The notes beneath the pieces are model-generated. The model was not told the DNA's origin. It saw only the letters and a list, made by a program, of their open reading frames with translations, and did no database searches. The position numbers and the translations under genes are program-made. Source: Hyphomicrobiales bacterium (GTDB lineage: Bacteria > Pseudomonadota > Alphaproteobacteria > Rhizobiales > Beijerinckiaceae). Taken from it: 64,000 nt of DNA. Below, piece by piece: positions 7,338-16,339 of the stretch. The stretch is taken from NCBI GenBank assembly GCA_900473415.1, contig UCLR01000001.1:39474-103473 (forward strand), written 5' to 3'. The first letter of the stretch is position 1, and each line of letters begins with the position of its first letter.

Positions 7338-8960
7338 CTATTTGCCAGGTGCCTGCTTTCCGGCCTTGTAGGCTTCGAAGGCCTGTCGATATCCGCGCGC
7401 CACGGCGCGGGTCGCGCGGCCGATCTGGCTGTAGACCTCGTCGTCGAGATTGGCGAAGGAGACGCGCACCGACCAGTCGGGCGCGTGGAAGCCGCCGCCG
7501 TTGAGCAGCACGATGCCGTGGTCCTCCGCCAGCCGGAACACGATGTCGAGCGGGTGAACGTGCTCCTTCATGTAAGCCACGACCTCGGGGCCGACATATT
7601 TGTTGGCCCAGAACTCGAAATCGACCAGGCCGTAATAGCGGTCGTGCAGGACGTTCTCCGGAACCTCGATGCCGAGGCCTTCGATCATCTTCTGCGCCCT
7701 GTTATTGACGATCTCCATGCAGGTCTTCTGGTAGAGCTTGGCCTCGTCCATCATCTCCGACAGCGAGAACAGCGACATCATCACCTGCTGCGGCAACGAC
7801 AGGCCGGCGGTGTGGTTGAGCGCGATGTCTCGGCTATCGGCGACGATGCGGTCGATCAGCTTCATCTCCCGCGGCTTCAGCGTCAGCGGGCCGTAGCGCG
7901 TGTCGAGCGTCGCCAGTATCTTGTCCGGATGGTTGGCGATCGCCTTGTCGAAAATGTTCTCGCGATGGATCGCGATGACGCCGAGGCGCCAGCCGGTACA
8001 GCCGAAATATTTCGAGTAGGAATAGACGCCGATCGTGTTCTTGGGCAGCGCCCCGAGCAGGCCGCGGAAGCCCTTCACGAAGGTGCCGTAGACGTCGTCG
8101 GTCAACAGCAGGAGGTCGGGGCGCTTGGTCTGAACCAGGTTGACGATCTTGCCGATGGTCTCCTCGCTCAGGGCGACAGCGTAGGGGTTGCCGGGATTGA
8201 CCACGAAGAAGGCCTTCACCTTCGGGTCCTCGAGCTTCTTCAGCTCTTCATCCGTGAACTGGAAGCGGTTCTCCTGAGGCGCCGCGACGCTGATCACGTT
8301 GAGGCCGTAATCCTCGAGATGCGGCATCTCGAGATAGGGCGTGAAGATGGGGGTCGCCAAGGCGATGGTGTCGCCGGCGTTCAGCAACCGGTTCGCCTTC
8401 AGCGACTTGAAGATGTAGCACATCGCCGCCGTGCCGCCCTCGACCGCATAGAGGTCGAACTGCCCCGACGGGCGCGGCTCACCGCACATCGCCCACATCA
8501 GATATTCGTGCACGATACGCTCGTTATGGACCAGCATGCGGTCCGGCACCGGGTAGTTGTCGCCGATGATCGAGTCGACCAACTCATGGACGAAGGCATC
8601 GGGCTTGAAACCAAATTTCTTGACCGCGAAGGCGACCATATCGCTGAGGAAGGTGGCGCCGGGCGAATCCTTGTGTTCGGCCAGCCAAGCCTCCAGGCGG
8701 CCGGCGATGCCGTCGGCCTTGGGCATGCCGCCGATGCCGGCGGGCTTGTTCATGACGCGGCGGCTCTCGGTGATCGCGAACTGGCCGAGCAGGAAGAAGC
8801 CTTCGCGCGGCGTCGTTGCCACCCAGTTCGGATTGCCGCGCCCGGCATTGAGCAGCGCGATCGAGGAGGTCTGCGCCGTCAGCTTGGCGAGCCGGATGAG
8901 CTCATCCTTGATCTCGAAGGGGCTGAGTTTCTCGAAGCTCCGCAGAGTGACAGGATCCAT
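7338..8960 (-). CDS. aspD: Aspartate 4-decarboxylase (bifunctional aspartate aminotransferase type)
   Basis: A 540-residue fold-type I PLP enzyme that converts L-aspartate to L-alanine plus CO2 (EC 4.1.1.12) in the cytoplasm. The N-terminus (LLNAGRGNPNWVATTPREGFFLLGQFA) and the PLP-lysine motif SYSKYFGCTGWRLG, with Lys about residue 317, are diagnostic of AspD. So are NPGNPYAVALS and the length, which is longer than normal aspartate aminotransferases. It lies between two AspT-type antiporters: 48 bases after the upstream antiporter gene and 99 bases before the downstream one. That fits an aspartate/alanine exchange cycle producing proton-motive force or acid resistance. Weak aminotransferase side activity is known in the family. 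No frameshift or missing active-site residue is visible. Confidence 0.95.
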   Translation of the reverse strand: MDPVTLRSFEKLSPFEIKDELIRLAKLTAQTSSIALLNAGRGNPNWVATTPREGFFLLGQFAITESRRVMNKPAGIGGMPKADGIAGRLEAWLAEHKDSPGATFLSDMVAFAVKKFGFKPDAFVHELVDSIIGDNYPVPDRMLVHNERIVHEYLMWAMCGEPRPSGQFDLYAVEGGTAAMCYIFKSLKANRLLNAGDTIALATPIFTPYLEMPHLEDYGLNVISVAAPQENRFQFTDEELKKLEDPKVKAFFVVNPGNPYAVALSEETIGKIVNLVQTKRPDLLLLTDDVYGTFVKGFRGLLGALPKNTIGVYSYSKYFGCTGWRLGVIAIHRENIFDKAIANHPDKILATLDTRYGPLTLKPREMKLIDRIVADSRDIALNHTAGLSLPQQVMMSLFSLSEMMDEAKLYQKTCMEIVNNRAQKMIEGLGIEVPENVLHDRYYGLVDFEFWANKYVGPEVVAYMKEHVHPLDIVFRLAEDHGIVLLNGGGFHAPDWSVRVSFANLDDEVYSQIGRATRAVARGYRQAFEAYKAGKQAPGK

Positions 8961-9009
8961 GGAAAACCCCTGATATGAGCTGGAAATCGAATGGTTTCGT
9001 TTCGCTTGG

Positions 9010-10701
9010 TCAGGTCATCAGGATGATGATCACCATGCCCCAGATGGTCAGAAGCGTGTTCCCGACTGCGTAGGTCACGGTGTAGCCGAGCGCCGGGACC
9101 TGGCTGCCGGCCGTCTCGCAGACCATACCGAGGGCGGCCGTCGTGGTGCGGGCGCCGGCGCAGGCGCCCAGCAGGATCGCCGGATCGAACCGGAAGATGA
9201 ATTTGCCGGCGAGCATCGCCAGGATCAGTGGGATCGTCGTGGCCAACGCGCCCCAGAGGAAGAGGCCGACGCCCTGCGTCTGCAGGCCCTTGACGAAGCC
9301 GGGGCCTGCCGAGATGCCGACGACCGCGATGAACATGTTGAGGCCGACCGAATTCATGAACCAGACGGTCGAGCTCGGGATGCGGCCGAAGGTCGGGTGC
9401 ACCGACCGCAGCCAGCCGAAGACGAGGCCGGAGATCAGCGCGCCGCCCGCGGTCGACAAAGTCAGCGGGACGCCGCCCACCTTGAACACAAGCGCGCCGA
9501 TCAGGGCACCGAGGACGATCGCGCCACAGAAAAAGGCGACGTCGGCGACGTCACTCGGCCGATCGGCATGGCCGAGGGTCTTCGCGACCGCCGCAATGTC
9601 CTGGGTGCGGCCGACGACGGTCAGGATGTCTCCGCGATGAATGATCGTGTCTGGCAGGATCGGAATGCTAACGGCGGTCGCGCCGCGCACGATCTTGCGC
9701 AGGAAGACGCCGCGGGCCGTCGGCATCTTGGAGAGTTCGGTCAGCGTCTTGCCGTTGGCGTCCTTGCTGGTGACATAGATGTCGACGCCCTCGGCCTTGA
9801 GGTCGAGCAGCGCGGGATCCTCGATCTCCTCCGCATTTTGGCCGATGAGGTTGACCAGCGTCTCGCGCGGACCGGCGAGCGCGATGATATCGCCTTCCCG
9901 CAGGATCGTGTCGGCAGTGGCGTCCTCGATAACGCCGTTGCGGCGGATGCGTTCGACGAAGACGCGGGCGTCGGGCACCAGCGCCTCGGCTTCCACTGCG
10001 CGCATGCCGGCGACCTTGGCGCCTTCGCGCAGCCGGAATGCGCGCAGCTCGAAGCGCCGCCAGACGGAGCCGGGGCCGCCGATCTCCTTGCCGCCGCCGA
10101 GCCGGGCTTCGTAGTCCTTGCAGGCCTTGGGCAGATCGATCCCGAGCAGCTTCGGGCCGAGCATCGCGAGAACGACGGCGGAGCCTACGGTGCCGAAGAT
10201 ATAGGTTACCGCATAAGCGACGGGCATCGCATCGAGATATTCCTTGGTCTGCTCAGGGGAGAGACCGAGGCGATTGATCGCGTCGGTCGCAAGGCCCATC
10301 GAAGCGGAAATCGTCTGCGATCCGGCATAGAGACCGGCGGCATAGCCCGGGTGATAGCCCGCGATCTTCGCGATCACGACCGGGACCGCGAGGCAGAAGA
10401 CGGTGACGACGACAGCAAAGATCGCCTGCGGCGCGCCGTCCTTGGCGATGCCGCGGACGAATTGCGGGCCGACGCCATAACCGACCGCGAACAGGAACAT
10501 CAGGAAGAAGGTCGATTTCACGTTAGGGGAGATCGTGATGCCGAGCTGCCCGATGATGACCGCGGCGATGAGTGTCGAGGTCACCGCGCCGAGGCTGAAG
10601 CCCTTATAGGCGAAGGCGCCGACATAGTAGCCGATGGCGAGCGACAGGAAGAGCGCAATCTCCGGATAGCTGCGCAATGTACTGACGAACCAGTCGAACA
10701 T
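9010..10701 (-). CDS. Second AspT-type antiporter paralogue
   Basis: A 563-residue membrane protein with the same architecture as the antiporter at 5553-7238. The first membrane block is [23 protein letters not shown]. Two TrkA-C-like domains follow ([40 protein letters not shown]). The second block has [18 protein letters not shown] and [30 protein letters not shown]. The first is clearly divergent from the other copy in its loops, so it may carry a different amino-acid pair. It follows the basic amino-acid decarboxylase by 40 bases and precedes aspD by 49 bases. Pairing with the decarboxylase upstream (amino acid in, amine or product out) is one possibility; redundancy for aspartate is the other. 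Sequence alone does not decide. Confidence 0.83.
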   Translation of the reverse strand: MFDWFVSTLRSYPEIALFLSLAIGYYVGAFAYKGFSLGAVTSTLIAAVIIGQLGITISPNVKSTFFLMFLFAVGYGVGPQFVRGIAKDGAPQAIFAVVVTVFCLAVPVVIAKIAGYHPGYAAGLYAGSQTISASMGLATDAINRLGLSPEQTKEYLDAMPVAYAVTYIFGTVGSAVVLAMLGPKLLGIDLPKACKDYEARLGGGKEIGGPGSVWRRFELRAFRLREGAKVAGMRAVEAEALVPDARVFVERIRRNGVIEDATADTILREGDIIALAGPRETLVNLIGQNAEEIEDPALLDLKAEGVDIYVTSKDANGKTLTELSKMPTARGVFLRKIVRGATAVSIPILPDTIIHRGDILTVVGRTQDIAAVAKTLGHADRPSDVADVAFFCGAIVLGALIGALVFKVGGVPLTLSTAGGALISGLVFGWLRSVHPTFGRIPSSTVWFMNSVGLNMFIAVVGISAGPGFVKGLQTQGVGLFLWGALATTIPLILAMLAGKFIFRFDPAILLGACAGARTTTAALGMVCETAGSQVPALGYTVTYAVGNTLLTIWGMVIIILMT

Positions 10702-10741
10702 TCAGACCCCCTGTCTCTAAAGTTCAGGCTCTGCTTTTCGG

Positions 10742-13504
10742 CTATGCTGCCCGTGGTTTTTTCCGACCGTTTTCGGCGCTCCGGCCCTTCTTCTCGGCGA
10801 GTGCGTCCGGCTTCAGCAATTTGAGGCCCCTGGCCTTCTCGTAGCCGTGGATCTCCTTCACATCGAGCTTGCGCATGAAGGTGATCGTCTCGTGCGTGAC
10901 GACCTGGCCGGGCACCAGGATCGGGAAGCCGGGCGGGTAAGGGATCACGAAATTGGCCGAGATCAGCGGCGGGCCCTTGTCGATCCGCCGGTCGCATTCG
11001 GGGCTGTCGATCCGCAGATATTCGCACTGCTCCTCGGCATAGGCGGCGAAGAAGGCGGTGCGGATATCGCCCTCCGGCGTCGTGTCGCCGGCGTCGGTGC
11101 GGAACGCCTCATGGAAATGGCTGAAATTCGGCAGGTCCGGCACGTCGTTCATCAGGCTGTGCACGCGTGCCGCGAAGGCCTTGCGCTCCGCCTCGCCGCC
11201 CTGCTTGAGGCGGGTCTCGATCTCGTTGCTGATCTTGAGCAGGACGCTGATCAGCAGCGCGACGTCGCTGCGGGTGTTGTTGATGTTCGACTGCAGCAGG
11301 ACCGAGTTCCGCGAGGTCTTGTTGACCTGGATATTGTACTGGGATGCAAGCAGGCCCTTGAACCCCGTTCCGTCGAAGCCGGCCGTGCCGCAGACCAGGG
11401 TCATGCGGGTCGGATCGAGGCAGAACTCGTCTTCCCGCATGCTGCGCAGCTGATCGTCCCAGTGCGTGCCGGGTGCAAGGAAATCGACGAAGCCGCTGCT
11501 GCGATATTGCTTCGGCACCATGCCGTCGGCGCCGACGATCGAGAAGTATTTCGAGATCAGCGGATGGGTCGCGACCTCGCGCCTGATGTCGAGGGCGACC
11601 TCGATGGCGTTCATCACCAGCCCGTAGCCTTCGAGCTCCATCTGCCGGCGCGCGACGTCGAGGCTGGCAATGAGCTGCTGGTTGGGGCTGGTCGAGGCAT
11701 GGGTGAAGACCGCCTCGTGGAACTGCGCCTCGACCCTATGGAAATCGACGTCCCTGACGAGCACCATCGAACCCTGGCGGATCGCCGACATCGATTTATG
11801 CGTCGAGTTGGTCTGATACACCCGCAGCCGCACGGCACGCGGATCGGGCACCAGCCGCGTGTCGAGCAGCTTGTCGATCGAGGGGTTGGCGCCGAGCTCC
11901 TTGCGCTGCCGTTCGTATTGGGTGACCGCGTCGGGGTCCTGCGTCCAGGCCTCGATGTCGGCGGCTGCGCCCATCGCCGTCCGCGGCCGCAGGAAGGGCG
12001 ACCAGCGGGCGAAGCCGAACCAGGCCTCGTCCCACAGGAAGATCAGGTCCGGCTTGATGGCGAGGCATTCCTCCATCACGCGGCGGGTGTTGTAGATGTG
12101 GCCGTCGAAGGTGCAGTTGGTCAGGTCGACCATCTTGACGCGGTCGAGCCGGCCTTCCGCCTGCAGATCGAGCAGCGCCTTCTTGATCGTGCGCAGCGGC
12201 ACCGCGCCGTACATCGAGAATTCCGTCATCGGGAAGGCTTCGACGTAGAAGGGCTGCGCGCCGCTCAGCACCAGGCCGTAGTGGTGCGATTTGTGGCAGT
12301 TGCGGTCGAGGATGACGATGTCGCCGGGCGCGATCAGCGCCTGCAGCACCATCTTGTTCGAGGTGCTCGTGCCGTTGGTGACGAAGAAGACGTGATCGGC
12401 ACCGAAGGCGCGCGCGGCCATCTCCTGCGAGCGCTTGATGTTGCCGGTCGGCTCCAGCAGGCTGTCGAGGCCGCCCGTCGTGGCGCTGCTCTCCGCGAGG
12501 AAGAGATTGATGCCGTAGAACTGCCCCATGTCGCGGATCCAGGGCGAGCGGAACACCGACTTGCCGCGCGCGATCGGCAGCGCATGGAAGGTGCCGATCG
12601 GCCTTTGCGCATAGAGCTTGAGATTGTCGAAGAAGGGCGTCTCGAAGCGCGCCTTGATCCCCTCCAGCACCGAGAGGTGCAGCTCCAGCGGCTCCTCGAT
12701 CTGGTACATGACGCGCCGGATCATCGAGGCTCTCGGATCGCCGGCGAGCTTCTCGACGCGCCGGTCCGAGAGCAGGTAGATGTCGAGCTCCGGCCGGATC
12801 GCCTTCAGTCCCGCCGCCAGCCTCAGCGCCAGATCGGCTTCGTCCGCCTTGCCGAGCAGCGGCTGCTGGGCGGCGAGTACGGCGCGCAGCACCGGAGCCT
12901 CGTGACGGGAGCGCAGCGCGAAACCTTCATAGATGGCGACGGCGGCAATGTCCGGGTTGAGCACGGCCGCGCAGACCGCATCCTCGAGGCTGCCGACCAG
13001 CACCGCCTCGTAGATGAAGGCATCCTCGGGCCGGCGCAGCCGGCGGAACTCGGCGGCCATGTGCGGCCAGCGCCCGGCCGGCGCCGGCGTCACCACCAGC
13101 ATCTCGAAATAGGGGCGATATGCCGGGCCCTCGCCCAGCGAGGACGGGAGCATATCGGTCGGATCGGAGAGTGACAGGTCGACCGCCTGCCATTCCTTGG
13201 AGTCGTGCCTGTAGTTTCCGGTGATCGTCGCCAGCGAGATCCGCTTGGCGAGGGCGAGGAAGCCGTTTGCGTCGTCGCTCTGAAGCCGCTCGCGCAAAGC
13301 CCCCATCAGCTCCGGGCCGGGAAAGGCATGGAACTCCTCGATCGCTCCGAGCTCCCCGAGCGCCGCCTCCACGGCGCCGCGCGCCGCCTCGCCCTTGCTC
13401 CAGGATCGCGCGGCCGCGTGCAGATCGCGCCAGCGGTCCGTTCGGCCGGAGGGAGCCGAGAAAAAGTGATCGATCGAACGCGATTCCGGGGCGCTGGATG
13501 CCAT
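10742..13504 (-). CDS. Orn/Lys/Arg decarboxylase family protein, long form
   Basis: A 920-residue PLP-dependent decarboxylase of the AdiA/CadA/SpeC fold. An N-terminal wing-like region of about 300 residues precedes the catalytic domain. Motifs include FVTNGTSTSNKMVLQALI, LDRNCHKSHHYGLVLSGAQP, LWDEAWFGFARWSPF and the PLP-lysine motif TNSTHKSMSAIRQGSM (Lys about 570). The C-terminal domain has FVIPYPPGFPILVPGQ. It removes the alpha-carboxylate of a basic amino acid to give the matching amine, consuming a proton. It is about 150-200 residues longer than E. coli AdiA or CadA, mostly N-terminal. The substrate cannot be fixed. The ATG at 13504 has a GGAAGGA ribosome-binding site; a longer frame to 13585 lacks one. 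It is the first gene of the operon with two AspT antiporters and AspD, suggesting acid stress or proton-motive metabolism. Confidence 0.85.
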   Translation of the reverse strand: MASSAPESRSIDHFFSAPSGRTDRWRDLHAAARSWSKGEAARGAVEAALGELGAIEEFHAFPGPELMGALRERLQSDDANGFLALAKRISLATITGNYRHDSKEWQAVDLSLSDPTDMLPSSLGEGPAYRPYFEMLVVTPAPAGRWPHMAAEFRRLRRPEDAFIYEAVLVGSLEDAVCAAVLNPDIAAVAIYEGFALRSRHEAPVLRAVLAAQQPLLGKADEADLALRLAAGLKAIRPELDIYLLSDRRVEKLAGDPRASMIRRVMYQIEEPLELHLSVLEGIKARFETPFFDNLKLYAQRPIGTFHALPIARGKSVFRSPWIRDMGQFYGINLFLAESSATTGGLDSLLEPTGNIKRSQEMAARAFGADHVFFVTNGTSTSNKMVLQALIAPGDIVILDRNCHKSHHYGLVLSGAQPFYVEAFPMTEFSMYGAVPLRTIKKALLDLQAEGRLDRVKMVDLTNCTFDGHIYNTRRVMEECLAIKPDLIFLWDEAWFGFARWSPFLRPRTAMGAAADIEAWTQDPDAVTQYERQRKELGANPSIDKLLDTRLVPDPRAVRLRVYQTNSTHKSMSAIRQGSMVLVRDVDFHRVEAQFHEAVFTHASTSPNQQLIASLDVARRQMELEGYGLVMNAIEVALDIRREVATHPLISKYFSIVGADGMVPKQYRSSGFVDFLAPGTHWDDQLRSMREDEFCLDPTRMTLVCGTAGFDGTGFKGLLASQYNIQVNKTSRNSVLLQSNINNTRSDVALLISVLLKISNEIETRLKQGGEAERKAFAARVHSLMNDVPDLPNFSHFHEAFRTDAGDTTPEGDIRTAFFAAYAEEQCEYLRIDSPECDRRIDKGPPLISANFVIPYPPGFPILVPGQVVTHETITFMRKLDVKEIHGYEKARGLKLLKPDALAEKKGRSAENGRKKPRAA

Positions 13505-13966
13505 CTCAAATCCTTCCGTGACCGCGGTGGAGTCTGGAAAGTTTTCTGCGGACGTGTTCGACCGTCCTCGGAGTTTCCGAGGCAACGTGGCAACGTGCTT
13601 GATGTCGGCGAATTCAACACAACACGCTTCGGCTGCGTATTGTCCTTAGGGACAGGTGCCGATTGCACCGTCTCGGCCAGAATTGTGGCAGCCCCAGATA
13701 AAAGGCCCGGTGCCGAGGATTGGCTCTTCCACAACCGTAGCCATATTTCGACGTGCCGGTGTCGTCGCTGGCTGGATCGACCGATGTTGCCGATCGAGGT
13801 CGCGTTTTAAGAACGTTGTATTACAGCAAGAGCATGTGGAACCGGCGGCGCGCGATAGCGTCGCCGTGTCACCGTTCTTCTCGGGCGCTACAGTCTCAAC
13901 ACGCCCGACACGAGGTCGCGCCGAAAAGGTGGGCGTTCGTTACCGCCCACCTCAACGCAGCCGGCC
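13505..13966. other. Promoter region of the decarboxylase operon and mucR-like 3' region
   Basis: About 460 bases without a gene. It must hold the promoter of the minus-strand decarboxylase operon, in the 13510-13850 part. The terminator of the mucR-like gene lies at 13924-13952. A few short open frames occur here, but none has a family match or good ribosome-binding site. Confidence 0.5.
13924..13952 (-). terminator. Rho-independent terminator of mucR-like gene
   Basis: On the minus strand a 9-bp stem (AGGTGGGCG/CGCCCACCT, plus-strand arms 13927-13935 and 13944-13952) is followed by four T. It lies 14 bases after the stop codon of the MucR-like gene. Confidence 0.75.
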
Positions 13967-14401
13967 TCAGGCCTTCGCTCGGCCGCGCGCCGGAGCGGCC
14001 TTCCGCCGCTGATTGCCGAGCCCCATCTTCTTGGCCAGGGTCGAGCGCGCTTCGGCATAGGCCGGTGCGACCATCGGATAGTCAGGCGGCAGGCCCCACT
14101 TGGCCCTGTATTGATCGGGCGACAAGTCATAGGCCGTCCGCAGATGGCGCTTGAGCGACTTGAATTTCTTGCCGTCTTCCAGGCAAACCAGGAAATCAGC
14201 CGAGATTGATTTCTTGATCGGAACAGCCGGAACGGGCTTTTCCTGAACGACCGGCGGCTGTTCCCTTCCGAGACCTGTGAGCGCCGCATGGGTGCTCGCT
14301 ATCAGCGCCGGCAAATCGGATGTCGGCACGCTGTTGTGCGACACGAAGGCCGAAACGATGCCGGCGACAAGCTCAACAATGATCTCGTTATTTTCAGACA
14401 A
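13967..14401 (-). CDS. MucR/Ros-family transcriptional regulator, TTG start
   Basis: A 144-residue protein of the MucR/Ros family, which bind AT-rich promoters and control exopolysaccharide, motility and cell-cycle genes in alphaproteobacteria. The N-terminal IVELVAGIVSAFVSHNSVPTSDLPALIASTHAALTGL is the oligomerisation region. The C-terminal part FLVCLEDGKKFKSLKRHLRTAYDLSPDQYRAKWGLPPDYPMVAP is the Ros zinc-finger-like domain. The second zinc cysteine is Asp and the distal histidine is missing (TAYD), so metal binding may be lost, as in several MucR variants. The TTG at 14399-14401 has an AGGAG ribosome-binding site 7 bases upstream and matches the usual MucR N-terminus. A longer ATG-initiated reading to 14503 would add 34 residues atypical for the family. 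It is monocistronic with its own terminator. Confidence 0.88.
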   Translation of the reverse strand: MSENNEIIVELVAGIVSAFVSHNSVPTSDLPALIASTHAALTGLGREQPPVVQEKPVPAVPIKKSISADFLVCLEDGKKFKSLKRHLRTAYDLSPDQYRAKWGLPPDYPMVAPAYAEARSTLAKKMGLGNQRRKAAPARGRAKA

Positions 14402-14610
14402 TTCTATTCTCCTATCGGACGAATCTTCCTTTACCTGAATTATTTCATGTATCCGGGAGATCAAGCTTTTTATGACAACGGGAGGTGGGGACCGACGGCT
14501 CATTCGTCGCGAATGCGGGGCAGAGCCTTCAAGGCCGATGTCTGCTCTTGAAGCCGCATGCGATCGTCAGTTCTTGGCGCAGCCGCCAACGGCGCGGAGT
14601 GACGTCGACC

Positions 14611-15681
14611 TCAAACTGTGTGGAAGGAAAACGTCGAGACGTGACGATAGGTAGCTCCAGGATCCAGCCTCGAGGACGGATAGTCCGGTCGGTTGGGGGC
14701 GTTGGGCCAGACCTGAGGCTCGAGGCAGAACGCATCGGACTGCCTATGGAGACGCCCGCCTTTTCCACCCGAGCCGCCGTCGAGAAAGTTCCCCGAATAG
14801 AACTGGAGGCCAGGCTGGTCGGTCGCGAGATCGAGCGCGCGGCCGGAGGCCGGATGAACGACACGGGCGGCGAGTCGTGGCGAGCCGGCCTCCTCCCCTG
14901 CGAGGACGAAGCAGTGGTCATATCCGTGCGCGCACCGCAGCTGCTCGTTCTCGACGCGGATGCCGGTTCCGATCGGCCGGGGCGAGCGGAAGTCGAACGG
15001 CGTGCCGGCGACGTCGCTCGCTGCTCCAAGCGGAATCAGGCCGGCATCGACCGGCAGGAAGCGATCGGCAAACAAGGTGAGCTCGTGATCCAGAATGTCG
15101 CCGCCGGCGACCGCGCCGCCCAGGTTGAAATAGCTGTGATGCGTCAGGTTGAGGATCGTCGGGCGATCGGTCGTCGCCTCGAAGGTGATCGTGAATTCTT
15201 GAGGACCGGTGAGCTGGAAGCGGATCCGCACCACCAGCGTGCCCGGAAAACCTCCCTCGCCATCCGGGCTCACATATCCGAGCGTGACGAACGGCCTGGA
15301 GCTATGATCCAGGCTCTCGACGGTCCAGAGCGCTCGGTCGAAGCCGTCCGCGCCGCCGTGCAAGGTGTTCGCCCCGTCGTTCGCGCCGAGCTTGTGACGG
15401 ACGCCGTCGAGCGTGAAAGCGGCGCCGGCAATGCGGTTCGCATAGCGGCCGATCGCTGCGCCGAAGAAGTCCCGCCGTAGCAGATAGGGCTCCAGCGAAT
15501 CGTGTCCAAGGACCACGTCGTCACATCGGCCGTCCCGGTCCGGCACGCGCAGCGCCTGCACGGTTGCACCATAGGTGATGATCGCGATTTCGAATCCGGC
15601 GTCGCCGCGGAGCGTGATGTGCTCGACCTCTCTCCCATCCGGCAGGACCCCGAAAATATTGCGTGACACAGGATCGGACAT
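14611..15681 (-). CDS. galM: Aldose 1-epimerase (galactose mutarotase)
   Basis: A 356-residue enzyme interconverting alpha and beta anomers of aldoses. Family motifs are VLGHDSLEPYL, FFGAAIGRYANRIAGAAFTLDG, NTLHGGADGFDRALW, ILNLTHHSYFNLGG (with the catalytic His), and GYDHCFVL. GKGGRLHRQSDAFCLEPQVWPNAPN near the C-terminus carries the catalytic Glu. The length is normal for GalM. The ATG at 15681 starts one base after a TGA that ends a short upstream reading frame, a spacing typical of translational coupling. However, that upstream frame (15683-15940) has no recognisable family and may be a remnant. No sugar-utilisation operon adjoins it; the LacI-controlled sugar operon is 40 kb away. Confidence 0.92.
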   Translation of the reverse strand: MSDPVSRNIFGVLPDGREVEHITLRGDAGFEIAIITYGATVQALRVPDRDGRCDDVVLGHDSLEPYLLRRDFFGAAIGRYANRIAGAAFTLDGVRHKLGANDGANTLHGGADGFDRALWTVESLDHSSRPFVTLGYVSPDGEGGFPGTLVVRIRFQLTGPQEFTITFEATTDRPTILNLTHHSYFNLGGAVAGGDILDHELTLFADRFLPVDAGLIPLGAASDVAGTPFDFRSPRPIGTGIRVENEQLRCAHGYDHCFVLAGEEAGSPRLAARVVHPASGRALDLATDQPGLQFYSGNFLDGGSGGKGGRLHRQSDAFCLEPQVWPNAPNRPDYPSSRLDPGATYRHVSTFSFHTV

Positions 15682-16008
15682 GTCAGAGGGCCTCGAACTC
15701 ACCACGCGAAGTCTTGGACGATGCTCGCCTGCCGAGCATAAGCACATCCGCCGCCAGACCCAGCGCCGCAGCGTCCGCATCGCTGCCGGCGGTGCGGACC
15801 AGCTCCACGAAGCGGGACGAACGCTGTGCTAGCCGACGGAGAAATCTGGCGCCCCCTGCCCGGTCGCGCAAGCCACTCGCTGCGACGCCTGGCCCATCGT
15901 CCCGGACGCCGACGAACAGACGGATTTCGCCTGCCCTCACCGCGTCTTTATGGGGCGGTGGTGTTCCTCAGGGTGAGGTGGCCCGCCTGCCCGCTATCGG
16001 GTGTCGCC

Positions 16009-16052
16009 GCGACAAGAAAGCCGCCCTTTTGGCGGCGGCTGTTGCGGCTTGG
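16009..16052. repeat. Hairpin repeat copy A (second copy at 19761-19803)
   Basis: The segment GAAAGCCGCCCTTTTGGC and its continuation GGCGGCTGTTGCGGCTT are nearly identical to 19761-19803 over about 43 bases with one indel. Each copy folds into a GC-rich hairpin (GCCGCCC with GGGCGGC-type arms). Here it directly abuts a transposase C-terminal fragment. Confidence 0.7.
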
Positions 16053-16120
16053 CTCAGATATTACAACAGGGATCGGCCGCGTGGGGCCATCGACAACAAG
16101 CCACCTATCCTGCTGCAGAG
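16050..16120 (+). pseudogene. IS481/IS3-type transposase C-terminal remnant
   Basis: The plus-strand frame reads WLRYYNRDRPRGAIDNKPPI, the typical end of the integrase core of IS481-family and related DDE transposases, where YN..RPH..L..K.P is conserved. No catalytic DDE region and no terminal inverted repeats are visible nearby, so only about 23 codons survive. The remnant starts right at the end of hairpin repeat copy A. Confidence 0.6.
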
Positions 16121-16339
16121 CCCCGGCGGAACACCCAGCTCGCCGCCGTAATCGAAGGCCGGAAACGCTACCTTCCGGCGATCCAGCAATTGGTCTCGGA
16201 TCAAGCCCGCAGCATGCGAAGCGCTCCTTCCCAAGTGGAGCGGCAGGCTTGGGTGCCAGATTTTCGAAGCGCCGTCCGGTCGTGCCAACCCAAGGCGAGC
16301 CCGATCGCGAGCCCTCCTGCCGAGCGTATTGCAAGTATC

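Larger units (their letters stand above)
15682..16339. other. Scar region with mobile-element remnants
   Basis: About 660 bases of degenerate sequence between galM and the carbamoyltransferase-like gene. It contains the C-terminal fragment of an IS481-type transposase (16050-16120), a hairpin repeat immediately before it (16009-16052), and short open frames on both strands without family support. This looks like a place of repeated insertion and decay. Confidence 0.55.

Noticed and set aside
6396..8978. Long open frame on the plus strand opposite aspD and aspT
   Set aside because: It is antisense to genes with clear active-site motifs, has an Asp/Gln/Arg-rich low-complexity translation and no family signature.
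10847..13174. 775-codon plus-strand open frame opposite the decarboxylase
   Set aside because: GC-rich antisense artefact of a gene with strong decarboxylase motifs.
15683..15940. Short minus-strand frame ending one base before the galM start
   Set aside because: The coupling-like spacing is attractive, but the translation has no family signal and lies in a scar region, so it is not called a gene.
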